NCBI GenBank assembly: GCA_920105625.2
Contig: OV050031.1
Coordinates: 228,642,194-228,706,193 of the forward strand
DNA length: 64,000 nucleotides
Origin: Clusia tigrina
Lineage: Eukaryota; Arthropoda; Insecta; Diptera; Clusiidae
Direction of reading: 5' to 3'
Under the pieces are notes generated by a model. It saw only the letters and a program-made list of their open reading frames with translations. It was not told the DNA's origin and did not search any database. Position numbers and translations under genes: made by a program. Of the stretch, positions 45,895-58,653 are shown piece by piece. Within the stretch, counting starts at the first letter, position 1. Each line of letters opens with the position of its first letter.

Positions 45895-48800
45895 TTTAGT
45901 TCGAACAGCCATTGGCAGATCTTTTCTGCTGCTTTTGCCTGTTGTTACATTGTGTCTTCACATCTAACTAATCATAACTAGCCCTAATTTAGTTGGGCCC
46001 ATCAGCAGATACCATTTGGTTTGTTAGCGAAAAATCGCTTGTGCCTCTCTCACATATGCAAAGTTTAGTACTCCGTTTCTCAGGTTGCTCAGGTCAAAGT
46101 TTTATATTATATTAGTATGCCTTCCTCGGTTAGCCTACTTGCATATTCCGGTTGAAGCCACTCGCCTATTATATTTCTACTTTTTTCGTCCTGTACGCAT
46201 ATCCTGCTCCCAAAACTTACTCGCAAATCTCATATCAAATTTTATGACCCCGAACGCAAACATATCATTCGCCCCTAATCAGTTTTTCTCTTTCGGTTTA
46301 CATTTAAAGCGTGAAATTTGATATTTTTCAATTCATTTAACTTCCTCATGTCGCAAGACACACGAGCGGGGCAGGAAAGGGGAGAGAGGGGCGCACAGCT
46401 GAAGCTAAGCCCACACGTGAGTGCAAAATCAATGACACAGTAAATATTTGCACTGCTGGCAGCTGAAAAAGAAATCATGAAAATCGAGAAAGCGGCAAAA
46501 ATATCTCGAACGATGGAACTTAAATTCAAAGATAAATTTAAAAGCCAAAAATCACACCTCACACAAACACGCACGCCATACACAGGAAGGAGTCTGAGGA
46601 CACACACTCGTGTATGCGCGTGTGAACAAGTTTATTGCACTTTGGGGACTGGGAGCGATAAAATGTGGCACGGAAAATGTGTAAATCTACGTAGAGGGAA
46701 AAGCAGAGCCACGAATGCTTCAAATGCTACGATTTTCAGTGATAAACGAAATCAAAAGAAACGAACGAAAAGAAAGGCGTTGCTTGCAGAGGATGCAGAG
46801 GAGAGCGAGGGAGAATACCATTGACAAGCTTTTAAAATAGATTATCTGAAATTAAAAAGCATAAGAAAGGAAATGCTAAGTCTACAACTCTATTGGCAGC
46901 TTTATTTGTGTTTAGTTTGAAAGCAGCTCAGAGCCGTAGGTGGGCATGTGGGTAAAGAGAGGACCGATCGGAGGAGGCTTCTGCTTGCTGCGAGAGCTGC
47001 TAATTGCCTCAGAGTTGAGCGAATGCAAGGATCAAGTTAATCTCTGGTTTTTTACATACATATTTCTGTAAATCTCTCACTCGACCGTTGCTTGAGACTT
47101 TAGCTACTATTATATTCGCATCTATAAGAGTAACAGATTCGCTATACTTATGGCCTAGACCCACCTCAAATGTTTCTCTCTTAAAGTCAGCTATCAGTGT
47201 TAAAAAAACTTCCATGAGTCAAATTGACATTTTGATCTCAATCATATTGAATATTGGCACAAAGGAACCTTCTAGTGTTTGGGCCTCTAAATGCAAGAAA
47301 AGGAAAGGCGCTACTGGCCAATGGAAAGAAGTGCGAAGTACGCAACAGCATAAAGTAGTCCCATATGCCAGGTAAAGAATCTGACGATTTTATGTGAGAC
47401 AGATGTAAAGATATGCAGAATTCACGGTAGGAGAAGTTTTTCAAGACAAAGACTGGACATATGTGTCCATGTCGAATCTAAGAACAGGACAGCGAAATAG
47501 TAAATGGCCGCATACGTAGAAGTCCTTCATAGAATGATGAATTTTCTTCTCAAACGAGTTTTTCACTGACGTCCTGGTTGTGTCTTTACTTTAAGCCAAA
47601 AGTGTATTTTAAATTGAATGAGAAGGTGGAGCGCTATCAGCATTGTCGGCAATAATTGAGTGTAGCGTGCATATTGCAGGCTTCCGGCGAATATTTGGCA
47701 TTGAAACAGAATCACGTTCTTACACCCAAATTCTCAAATTTCCCAGAGGTGTCTTCCCTTCACATATTGCAGGAGATCTCCTGTCAAGTGTCAGACTTCG
47801 CTGTCAGGAGTTCGCAGCGTGCCCAGAGCAAATAACTCATACTGCTGCCTCCCTAGGAGTATATCATTTGCCTCTTTCGAAGTGGTCGGCAGAGTGCGAC
47901 TGAAGAAGTGCGAGGCTAGGGCACAATAGATCGAAAGGTCGCGGTGCTTAAATCCTCTACACACAATAATATAAGTGCGAGGCTAACTGAAATCAGCACT
48001 CCTCTGACCTCAGACCTCTGAAATTCTAGTCGTGGGGTGGAAAGGACGTTACAATCCGCCTCTCCTCTAATTAATGCTCGTCGCTTGTCCGCTTTTTGTC
48101 AATTCTTTGTATGAAATTCATTAAATTTTAAAGAATTTCACACGTTTTCAGGGATTTAAAGCGGAAGTTTTCATATTTAAAGCATTTTGGCCGATGTCGG
48201 GTTCAAAGTGGGCGAATTCCAATTGTGGCCTTTCATGCGAATTGGATGGAAATGAACATGGAAAGCCAGGCAACTTTGAATATTTGCTAACAAAATATTT
48301 ACAAAGCGTTGTGTCGGCGTGTGTGTGGGTGGGTGTGTGGCTGTGTGTTTAGGCGATTACGAGTGCGCGTGTGTGTCTCCTTTGCGGGGCGGACTCGTTC
48401 AAAGGCAGCGCGGAAGTAAATGAAACAAAATGTGAATGCACAAATTTGTTTAAAACATTCCCATAAATCGCATTAAAATTTATTTTTTGTATGTTTAGAA
48501 ATGATGAAATGGCGCTCAAACACTGCGTTTTCCTGTGTATGCTGGGGATTGCGCCAGTGGGAGAGTACCTTTGTGGGTGTGTGTGGGCGTGTGCAGGAAT
48601 TGCTATAATAATTTACTAATTACGCATTGAACAGCAGCTGCGGGCCCAGCGGAGCAGTGAAAAGCAGATCTGTTAATTATAGTCGCTTACGTGGCTTTTT
48701 TGTGGCATTATATATTTATGAGTTATCTGTGTATGTGTGTGAGTGTGTATGTGTACGTGCGTCACTTAAATAGAATGATTATGACAAATGCCGAGAATGC

Positions 48801-51800
48801 AGTCAACTTGTCAGGCATGCCGAAATTGTCAATGCAGCCACTCCTCTCGGCACTCACTCTTCCCTGCTCGGAGTTGCCTTTTTATTTTCCCGAGCACGTA
48901 CTCTGGAAACTGGTGCACTCGCCCGTACGAGCATAGCTGTGAATATGTTTATTTATGTAAATAATGCAAACGCTAAAAGCAAATTTACGAGCGCTTCGTT
49001 AATAGTTTCAAATTTCATCACTCAAAGCAGATGTCATAAATCAAATGCGTCGGGAAGCGGCGCGGGGAGGAGCGGAGGGAAGCAGTGCACCGTGCTACGC
49101 CATTGGCTGCCAATCCGCACACACTTCCACTTGCGAGTGCTGCGAGTGTGTGCGTACTAAACAAAATGCTAAATGAAGTCAAAGTTTCCTTTTGGGTGCT
49201 TAGTGCTACGCGACTGCTCTCTAAGCTCATTTCCAGCGATTTGGAATCCGTTTAAAATTTAAAGGAAATGTCGTTAAGACGAGATGTGAGAAACGGCAGG
49301 CAGAAACAGGCAGGAGGCGGGCGCAGCTGCTCTAAGGGAGGACTGTGTCTTCATGAACATATCATGTTTTAATTGAATGCTCGCAAACAGTTCGTGTGCA
49401 TTCTTGTTGGAGTTTTGGTGATTGGAACAAAGAACTTTTGGCCGCAATTTCTAATTATTCTCACATACACACACATACATGCACACACAGTTGCAGACAC
49501 GCTCGACACACTTAAACATTTCAATTAAAACAATGTGCTTGTGTACATTTAACTTTCTCATCAATAGCAATTATTTTGCAGTCTAGAGTGCGAGAGGCCA
49601 TCGCCAGCTCTGCCTCCTGCACCTCGTTCGAGTCGACAAAGTATTTAATTGAAATGAAATTTGGGCGAACGTCAAAGCGACTTTTAAGAATGCACTTAGA
49701 GAACTTTTTTCGGTTGATTCTCTGGGTTTGTGTTTTTTTCTGTTTGGCCCGCAACTCTCCGAACTGAAGAAGAACGAAAATTACTTTTCAACACGCAGCA
49801 GAAAAGTTTGCCTCCTCATTACAATTTGAAATTTTCAATTTCATCAATCAATAACAATTGAAAGTTTTTCAATTTACCTGCCCCGGTAAGCATCGCATTG
49901 TCATGTTCTTGAAAAAATATAATTTAAATAACAAAGGAAAGCGGCGGCAAAACACCAAAAAAGAAACAAGTACAAAGAGAAGAAATTCAATTTGACTTAT
50001 TTTTCACTTTTCTACCGCCCGATATCATTGAAATTGGTACGTTCAACGTTTTATGAAGATTAAAACGAAAATGTAACATTTCCAGGCCCTGGGCCCGAAT
50101 GGGGACGCATAAGCACGACAATAAGGCAACTGTCAGAAGCATTCAAAATAATTGCGGTCCTTTGCAAAGTAGAAATCAATTTTCTTTTTCAATTACGCAT
50201 GTTCACTTGTGTCTGTGACTTGGGCCGTGAGTGTGTATTTGTGTGTGGCTGCTGTACCCACACCCTTGCAGATAGTGGCTGTCAGAGCACAATAAACGAA
50301 GCGTTGTGTCGGAGTTGTTGAGGATTTGAGTAGATGTCAAAGGCACCCACACATACGCATTTTTTATTCGATATATTAAGTTGAATTGAATGTTGCGTAT
50401 ACGCTCCGAGGACTGCCGAAGTGATGTTCAATGTGTGGGGGTGGGAGTAGGAAATGGTTAATGTAAATAAGAACAGCTTAACAAATGCGAGGCAATTGAT
50501 GGTCACATCGGGGCGGCATGATTGTTTCTTTCTAGATTTGTAGAACCATGGAAGAAGTCCTTGGATATATAAAAGTCAGTACAGCCCGAGCTAAGGTTAG
50601 TATGAGCGGAAATATAGACACAATGCATAATATCTCTCATGGTAAATTACCCCTTAAGGCAGCTGAAAGAAGAAAGTGTCCTTAGAATAGCAGGAAAAAA
50701 AGAAATTCTGCTATAAAGGATATTTGAGGCAGGTAATTATATTACAGCTGAGTAAACTTTAGGATATTTTAGTGGTTTGGATACAACGAGTTAAATGTAG
50801 CGTTCCAATTAGGGTCATAGCATGATCGCGTGCGTATGCACCCTACACTTTGCAGCTCTGCCAGATTTCGCTTGAGTCAAATCAGCTTCTGACCTGAAAC
50901 AAGCACTTTGACTGCCATCGCCACCACATTCCTATCAAACAATTTGACGAAAGCCGCGAAGGCCACAATAACATATCAGCCCCTCCCACTTATTGTGCAG
51001 TATTTAAATGCAGTTTCACACTACTATTTAAAATGAGTTTCAAGTGAACCGCGTAAGCATTAGAGCTGGGTTTCTACCTAAATGAGTAAACTTTGCTAAT
51101 AATCATATCTGTTGGAGTGCTTTACACAAATATTCCAAATGAATATCCCGACACTCATTTGGAGGGTAATTTGCTCGCATCCACCCCTGAGGGATGGATA
51201 CGTTAGTATTGAAAACAGTTTCGCCAATTGTTTTATTGCTAAATTACAAATTAGGAATTTTAATCTGTAATTTTCAATTGTTGCACTTCATTTGCATGAG
51301 AGCCTGTTTACATTGCAGATAATGCGAAGCGTTCAGGGCACTCAATTGAAATTTAACCGATTATAAAAATGAATCACACCGCCAAACTGGCGCACTAACA
51401 CAACCGCGCACTCACTCGCCGAAACATACATTTATTTACACCAAATCAACAGAAATGTTTATTGAATATTTGCATTGGAGCTATTGGAGCTATTGGAGCA
51501 ACATTTACATTTGAATGCGCGGATATTGTGTGATTGCGCTGCCAGGCAGCCAAATCGCAACATGTTGCTCGGGTACAATCAGCCACGATGTATGGGCGAG
51601 TCACTGGGTCGCGATGTGGTTGGAGCGAATTAGACGAGAAGATAAAATTCACATTTTGATTATTTTATGCAATCCATGCTGGCGTTCCACTACTGCTGTG
51701 GAAAGGCTCGCAGTTTCTGCAAGCGCTCGAGTGGACGAGCATGGCTGATTATGTTAGGAAAAGTGGTTGGCGCCGTTGGAAAATAATGCAATCATTGAAT

Positions 51801-52167
51801 TCAAAACACTTGGATTTTGGAACAAATGATTGCGTTCCCAATTGACTTTTGAAGCTCTTTAATTTAATAATTTCACGTCATTGGAAATCGTTTGTCAGTC
51901 ATTATAAAATCCAATGAAAGGTCCCTGAGCAGTACTAAGGCCAATACCGGCAGCTGCTACCAATGTCGACTGTGTTGAATCTTCAGTCTGAAGGTGAGTC
52001 ACAAATTTGAATATAATTTATTTTGATGTGGGAATTCAGATCGCGAATCGTTCCGGTTATTCTTGCTTTCAATTGGATTTTTACTATACAAAATATTATC
52101 CTGAGTATCCTAAGGACAAAGGGAAAGGAGAAGGCTGATAGCTTCGGAGGGAAAGCTGCGACCTCTT
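45895..52167. other. non-coding stretch
   Basis: No gene is recognised. Short TG/CA runs occur near 48300-48380, 48560-48600 and 48730. An ATG-started frame at 46477-46824 (115 codons, basic, acidic tail) shows no family pattern. An AGCTATTGG triplet repeat lies at about 51479-51500. The rest is AT-rich intron-like sequence. Confidence 0.55.
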
Positions 52168-52239
52168 AGTTCAACGGTCCTGAATCTTTCTGTGGACTAT
52201 CATAGTTCAACGGCCCTGAACCTTTCTGTGGACTATCAT
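52168..52239. repeat. 36-bp tandem duplication
   Basis: Units begin AGTTCAACGG at 52168 and 52204 and end in TGTGGACTATCAT. They differ at two positions by eye. They lie just left of the non-LTR fragment. Confidence 0.85.
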
Positions 52240-52279
52240 CCAACATCTTTAGAGGTCTGCTAAAGAAGTGCACAGATGA

Positions 52280-52727
52280 AAAAAGAAGTGGAGAATCTTC
52301 CGGGATTAACACAGTGCAAAGCTCTTTTGGGGGACTTTACTCCTAAAAGAGCTAAAGCGTTAATTAACATGCCTCGGAGTAAATGGAGAACCATTACATG
52401 CTTTTTAAGTGGATAATGTAGACTCAACTATCATATGAATAAGTTGGGTATATCTTCATATGTCAACTGTCGATTCTGTGCAGAAAGTGACGAAACCTCT
52501 CTGCACCTGATCATGGACACGTACCTTCGGCACATAAGAGACACATCTGTTTTGGAGAATATATCTTAGATATGATCCCTCAACTTCACTCCTCCGAATT
52601 ATATGAATTCCTGTTGGAAATTAACCTGACTGAAGATCTCTAGATGAGACTCTCCTCATCTTTTAAATAAATGGGGGCATTACAATAGATCTTTCAGGCC
52701 GCGGTGTATAACACCCTAAAATAAATA
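52280..52727 (+). pseudogene. non-LTR retrotransposon 3' end, degraded
   Basis: In broken frames the sequence reads a region matching the I/R1-type C-terminus. CRFCAESDETSLHL starts at 52468; it keeps the two Cys and the His of the finger, but the final Cys is lost. Then comes a terminus LTEDL and TAG at 52641-52643. A probable 3' UTR with an AATAAATGGGGGCATTACAA-like block and an A-rich end follows to about 52727. Stops and frame shifts upstream show long decay. It resembles, but is not a copy of, the fragment at 43415-43659. Confidence 0.75.
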
Positions 52728-54308
52728 TAAATCGAATCTAATCCTAGAGACATGGAAAGCCTGTAGTATATTATTGGCCCAGAAGTTATTGTTACTCGAA
52801 GAAGAGTCAATTACCTACAATTTGATATATGAGTAGCAGATGTAGCAAAAGTGGAGAAACCCTTAAAAGAAACTATAGTTTGGGGAGGGTTTGAAGAAGG
52901 ATATCTTGGAATGTTTGGCTTACATACATACGAAGAAGCTGACGTTTTTCCTTTACAGCCTGGAATACATGAGCCTGTTCTTAGAGCATTTGTGGTGCTA
53001 CATAAGAAGATGAAAATTATGTTCACCTTTCTCTGCTAGAGTCCTGTATAATTCGGGTGTAGCGCTATTTACACTGTGACCAGCGCTAATGTGAGTGAAA
53101 CTGTTGCCAAACCTAAATAAAACCTGTTAAATCACATGCAAATAAAAGCGAATCCGACTTTTCAACATGACCTTCCACATGGCACCCGCCGCCAGAGGCG
53201 GAGCATATCCGCGCGACATGGAATTGTGTGCATGTCGCAGAAGCCACAGGAACACAAACGCCAAAAACGCATAAATCTCGTTCAATACCCGCACCTCACG
53301 TCTTCCGTGTCGTTCGCGTCTGCAACGTCATCCCAACGGCACTTCCTTGTGGGCCGACCGAGTCACGCCCCTCCGCAATTTCACTTAACGCGCACACAGC
53401 CCCAGACGTGTGTTGTTTTCCTTTGGTATTTACGCAAGCAAAATATTTTCCTTTCCTTTATTATTTCGTTTTTATTTCCATTTTTTCAGTTTTCTTCGCT
53501 TTTTTTTCGCTTTTTTCGGTTTTTTGTTGATTTTATTTATGTCTTTTGAGAAATACTCAAAATAAAATGTAAAGAAACACACACGAGTGTGCCGAAGACC
53601 GAACGTTTTTTGCCAATGCCTTTTTGTCGCTTCAGCGCACGTGATCGGCGGAGAAAACAGCAGCCAGAGCAAGCAGCAGTTGCCGAGCGCCCCAACATAT
53701 GCTGCGATATTTTCCGCCCGGCTCTTCCGTTCCAATTGAAATTTGAATGCGAGCGGGGCACTTACCCACGAGAGAGGGTGTCGGAGCGTGAGTGCGTGCG
53801 TGTATCGCCAGCAGTCATGTGACAATGTGACAATATGCAAATGCGTTCTTGTGTGCGTGTTTTGCTGTTTTTGTTTTGGTCCTTTTCTTCTCTGGTTTCG
53901 TCCACAGAAATTTATTTAATTTTGAGTTGTTTTGTGGGAGCCGAAATTCGATTTAAGGTATTTTCAGGAAGCTACAAGGGGCAGGTGGCCAATTCGCCTT
54001 GTCTTCAACGGGCATTGCTTGCAGCAATTCAAATGACAATAACGCCAGCAATGGGGAAAATCTCAATTTCAGGGAATTAATTTCATTAACGTTGCTTGCA
54101 CACACAATGCCCTGAAACCCCAAAAATACCACAAAGTGGAAATCCGCAAATCCACCGATCCCGAAACCGAGCGAAATGAGCAAAACAGCGCTCGCTACTC
54201 AAGCAAATTGGCGAGGACTGCATAGAAAGCACGGCATTAGCTGGCGGAGCACAAGCATCCAGAAGCAGTACTTGCTGCAGCTGCATTCAGCGTCCCCGCT
54301 CCAGCTCC
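52728..54308. other. non-coding stretch
   Basis: No gene is recognised. A GTG-started frame at 52851-53039 has a protein-like composition but no ATG and no known motif. A pyrimidine-rich block lies at 53450-53530. Confidence 0.5.
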
Positions 54309-54972
54309 TGATGATGATGATGATGATGACGCTGATGAAAGCAGGAAATCAATTTTCTGAATTATTTGTAAGAGTGCATTTACAATACAAATGGCACTCC
54401 CAGCACCAGCAGCAGAACCAGCAGCAGCTCCAGCAGCAACGGAGGAACACTCACACACTGCTGGGCTGCTGAGTTGTTGCTGCTGCTAGGAGGGCTTTCA
54501 GCGCGCTTTTGAGTGATTTGCAGCAATTTCTCCCCAATCCGACAAATAGCTCCTGCAGCATTCGGTATGCACCAGGCACTGGCCCCCCCTCCCCTCGCTG
54601 TCCGAGGGCTGCTGCTCTTGTGCTCCGCATTGCCAGAATTGGCGCAAGCTGCAGTGGAGCACGTTCCGCACATGCATGCGCTAATGCTGCAGCTAAGCCA
54701 GCGGGCGAAAGGATATTAAATATTGAAGACGCCTTTGTAATGAGTTCGCTGCGCAGCTGTGTTTCCATTTCCGCCTCGCTCCACGAGCTCTGCAAATTGG
54801 AATTGAGAATGAAATTAATTGTTGTCCTCATCGCCCTCATTGGCATCGTCATAGCCGCCGTCGTCATCTTCGTCGAGGCAATTCTTGCGCGAAATTGATT
54901 GCGAATTGTTGTCGAAATCGTAATGAATTGGCGATTTTCTCCTCGTTGTTGTTGTTGTTGTTGTTGTTGTTG
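54309..54972. repeat. cluster of trinucleotide repeats (GAT, CAG, GTT)
   Basis: GAT repeats lie at 54309-54330, CAG/CAR repeats at about 54400-54442, a GTC/ATC-rich run at about 54820-54880 and GTT at 54945-54972. The 54820-54880 block reads as an acidic run on the minus strand and as a hydrophobic, membrane-like run on the plus strand. This strand symmetry is what simple GAY repeats produce, so I do not call a gene. Confidence 0.75.
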
Positions 54973-57900
54973 CTGTTATTGTGCGACTATTCCGCTTGCG
55001 GGTGATTAATTACGGCGTTTGCATTGATTTGCTTGCCATTGACAGTTGAGTGCAGGAGCAGTTCGGACAGGAATAGTTTGACTACGAACTGAAAGAGTGC
55101 GGTTGTAACTGCAGCACTGCTGGGAACCTTACCAGGCGGTTTATAGATTGTTAATCTCTAGTTTTGTCTGAACAAAGCGGTTGGCAGTTCTGTGATGTTA
55201 TCTCACGAATACTTTGAGGCACTGCTGGCAAATTGGCGGACAACCAGAGCTGCTATAAAAGGCCCCATTATCCACGTTTGTATTTTAATCATGTTATCTC
55301 TCCAGGAAAGTGAGATTGCACCAGCATTCCTGGTTATCCAATATTATACTTATAAGCAATATGTTAATTAGTCTCTTCTTGCAAGGCAAATTGTGGCTGA
55401 GAGCAGGATATCATTCCTGGTGCATATTCCCTGTTAAAGTGGTTTTGGAATTTGGGTAGTTTTGAGGTGGAGCAGCACCAAATGCCTCCCATCCGTTCCG
55501 ACTCTTGGAAAGGCAAGTGCCACTGCCGTCTCAAGTTGTGCAGCTGCCTTTGCCATCGGGCGAAGACACGATTGCAGCGTCCATTTTCATGTGCCTCTGA
55601 AAACTTTGCTTTGAGCTGCTCGGAAATGTTTTTCAATTTGCTTGAGTACAATGGCTCCGAGTCAACTTGTTTACTGTATCTATTTGCATGTTTTGCTTTG
55701 TCTCGTTCTGTGTTTTGTTTGGCAGAGCTTCCTGCTGCTGGATAACAGGACAAGTGGCCACTTTTGTCACTTGTCATACTCACTCGCTTCGAACTGGGTG
55801 CAGGCTGCTCTGCACAATGCTACTGCTGTGCTGTGTGTGGCCTGCCCACATCCTTGCCTTGTTCTGCTGCTGTGCTACACTCTGTGAAATTAATTTTCCA
55901 GTTAGTGGTATTTACATGTGCCACTTGTGTGCGTCGGCGCTGCTCGCGCCATGTGTGCCAGCCTTGCGCCCTGCAGCCCCACATGTGACAGACTGACCTC
56001 TCAGCTAACTTTGCATACATAAAATGCAGCAAACCGGAACAAGTGGAGATTTATGAGCTCGCCCGGAGCACAGGTGCGCTGCGTTTGAGCAAAAAATGTC
56101 GAAATTTCAAACTTTTCGTATTAAAAAGTTGCATTTTTATAAAATCCCTCCAGAGTGTGGGATTACAATGCGCTGCAGCGTTCTTCGCTTTCCTTTGTGT
56201 CAATGCATAATCCTTTTAGCAAAGGGACGCATCTACACATCCTCACCACTGGCTGTCCTCGTTCGCTACATTGTCTTAGACTTGTATCCATTTTGCTCGC
56301 TATTGCTGCACTTTCCTGAAATTCTATTCCGTCTGCCATCGTCCCCCGTAATCGTACTCTCTGTAAGCTGCTCTGTGAAGCACACGTTTTATTTTACACA
56401 TTCTTAAACAATTGTCACAATATTCTAGCAGCATTATCACTTTCACCTAATTCCTTTTGTTGGCGTGTATGTATTTATATGGAAAGGGGGGGCGTCTTTT
56501 GCCATTATCCTTGCCACCTGGCACTGTTCACATTTCAGCTCTGCACAGCTTCTATTTGCGTTTATGTGTATTTGAGTGTTTTTGTTGTGCGTGGAGAATG
56601 GCTTCTGCTTCATTTAAGCAGCACAAAGCGCTCCTGGAAGGACACTAGGCGTTTGAAGCAACGTGCAATTATTGAAAGAGGGAATTTTCCTGAATATCTC
56701 CAAGAAAATGAGGTTTTTGTGCTTTCAAATAGCGCTGCTAATTGACTTCTTTTCAAAGACGGTGGCGGAATCAGTCCATATACCTGCAGAGTCCTTTATA
56801 ACTCCCAGCGAAACTCTTTCATAATCGGTTTACAGTTTTTTCAAACTTTTACTTAATCCATCCGCACCTCCCCTAACTAATTTGTCACCGAGTCGCAGTG
56901 AATTTTCTGGCCGTATCTTCTTCCATTATCCTGGTGCGCTCAGAACGCTTTCAAAGAGCTGCGCCAATTATGCTGCTAATATGCTTTATTTCAATTATTT
57001 CATTATTATCCTTGTGATAATGTTTAACTATGAAAATATGACCAGCGACGTCAATGCCGGAGGCTGCGGAGCAAACTCTGCAACTCGGAAACTTAGGCGG
57101 ATTAGCGTCGTGCAAGAAAGGCCGCGAACATGGGCTAAACTTGCTGGCTTAGAGCAGAAAATTATTTAGTAATAAAAAGCAGCGTGCCAACAAAGGACTT
57201 TTCAGGATATTTGCCAGCATTTCACAGCAGTTGAAAGAAGCGCAGCGCAGCAGAGCAGCAGAGGAGCGGCCTGGCGTGCCAGCAGCCATTGCACGAAAAT
57301 GACTTAAATGCCAGGGGAGGCGCTTAACAGCAATTTTCTCCTATTTTTCTCGGCTACACGGCGAGGAGCAAAAACTGAACACGCTGCCATTGTATCCTTA
57401 ATGAGCTTTAGAAGTGTAAAGCAGCAAAAAGGGAACCAAAAAGCGAAGTTTAAAACAAAACTTTTAATATAAAATTAAAACAAGAATATTAAAGAAAATA
57501 CAAAACAACAGCTGCTTCTTTCGCAGGACATTACGAGGACATGACGAGAACGTGGCGAAGAATTTCTGTTCCTGTTTGTCGCTGTGCGGTTGCGAGCAGC
57601 CACCGACATAGCCACAGCGCAGAGCAGCGTGCGCCGGCATTAGAAACAAGTGACAGACTAACGAAAAAGTTGCTGAAATAATTTTCGTGGCTGCAGTTGC
57701 TAGCTCCGGCCTCCTGGCCCCTCCGCTGGTACAAGCATGTTGCGAGCGGTGCTGTGGGGATACGTACCAGCGAGCAAAGTGCTCGGGCTCTTTTAATAAT
57801 AAAAATAATCGAGTTGGCAACCAACACAATCAAAACACATTTTTTCAATACTGCTGCGCCTCGGACGCAGTGCTGCGCCACTCGTACGAGTACATGAGGC

Positions 57901-58543
57901 ATATGGCCGTTATTCTTACAGTGGACCGGCTCCACGCTCCTCTGGCACATCATTTTCGATTTACGGCACACACACACAGTCAACCCACTCAGTAATATTG
58001 CCCTGGCGCTTTGTGTTGTCTTTCGTTTTGCTTCGTTTTGGCATGTTCTTTGTGCGGTCTCCAGCGCTGGCGAGTGTGTGCCTCCCGACGAGGCGGACCC
58101 ACCAAACTTATCCGTAATATTTAGTTTTATGAGTGTAACAGTTGTGCGTATCCTTTATTGCATTCTTTTTTATTGCTGTAACTTTTATTCGAGTTTGATG
58201 GTGTTGCTTACGGCGTTGCTTCTGTGCGAGTTTAATTGAAAATTAATTTTCTACTCAATTTCTAGAAATGCAACAAGGAAGTTCTTCACATCCTTATAAG
58301 TTCGAAGTAAATGGGCTGATCCAAGTACCTCTTTCGATCACAAGCTTCCAGCTTATCTCCATGCTTGATCTGCAAACATTTTCGATGGTTTGTCATTCCT
58401 AGGAGTGCAGTTTCTCAAGGCCGACTCCCCGGTACGGTGTAGTCTCAAAGATATCATGAAACCCAGCTTAGGAGATTATAAATGGAGTTTGGCCATCTTA
58501 ACCAATGACTGAATGAAGTACCAACAGTTGGTTTACATGTTCT
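54973..58543. other. non-coding stretch
   Basis: No gene, RNA gene or transposon is recognised. Many overlapping open frames of 60-140 codons on both strands show no family pattern. Confidence 0.55.
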
Positions 58544-58653
58544 GAAGGATTCTACCACAGTAGACGAGGAGTATATGTCTTTGGAATACACCCATATAGA
58601 AGGATTCTGCCAGAGTAGACGAGGAGTGTAAGTCTTTGGAATACATCCATAGG
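58544..58653. repeat. 55-bp tandem duplication
   Basis: Units begin GAAGGATTCT at 58544 and 58599 and share AGTAGACGAGGAGT and GTCTTTGGAATACA. They differ at several positions. Confidence 0.88.

Noticed and set aside
46477..46824. ATG-started 115-codon basic protein
   Set aside because: The composition follows from ACACACTCG- and AAAG-rich sequence, with no family pattern and no splice or polyadenylation support.
52851..53039. Protein-like 62-codon frame starting with GTG
   Set aside because: It has no ATG start and no recognised domain, and it lies next to a decayed retrotransposon end. It may be a relic, but I cannot assign it.
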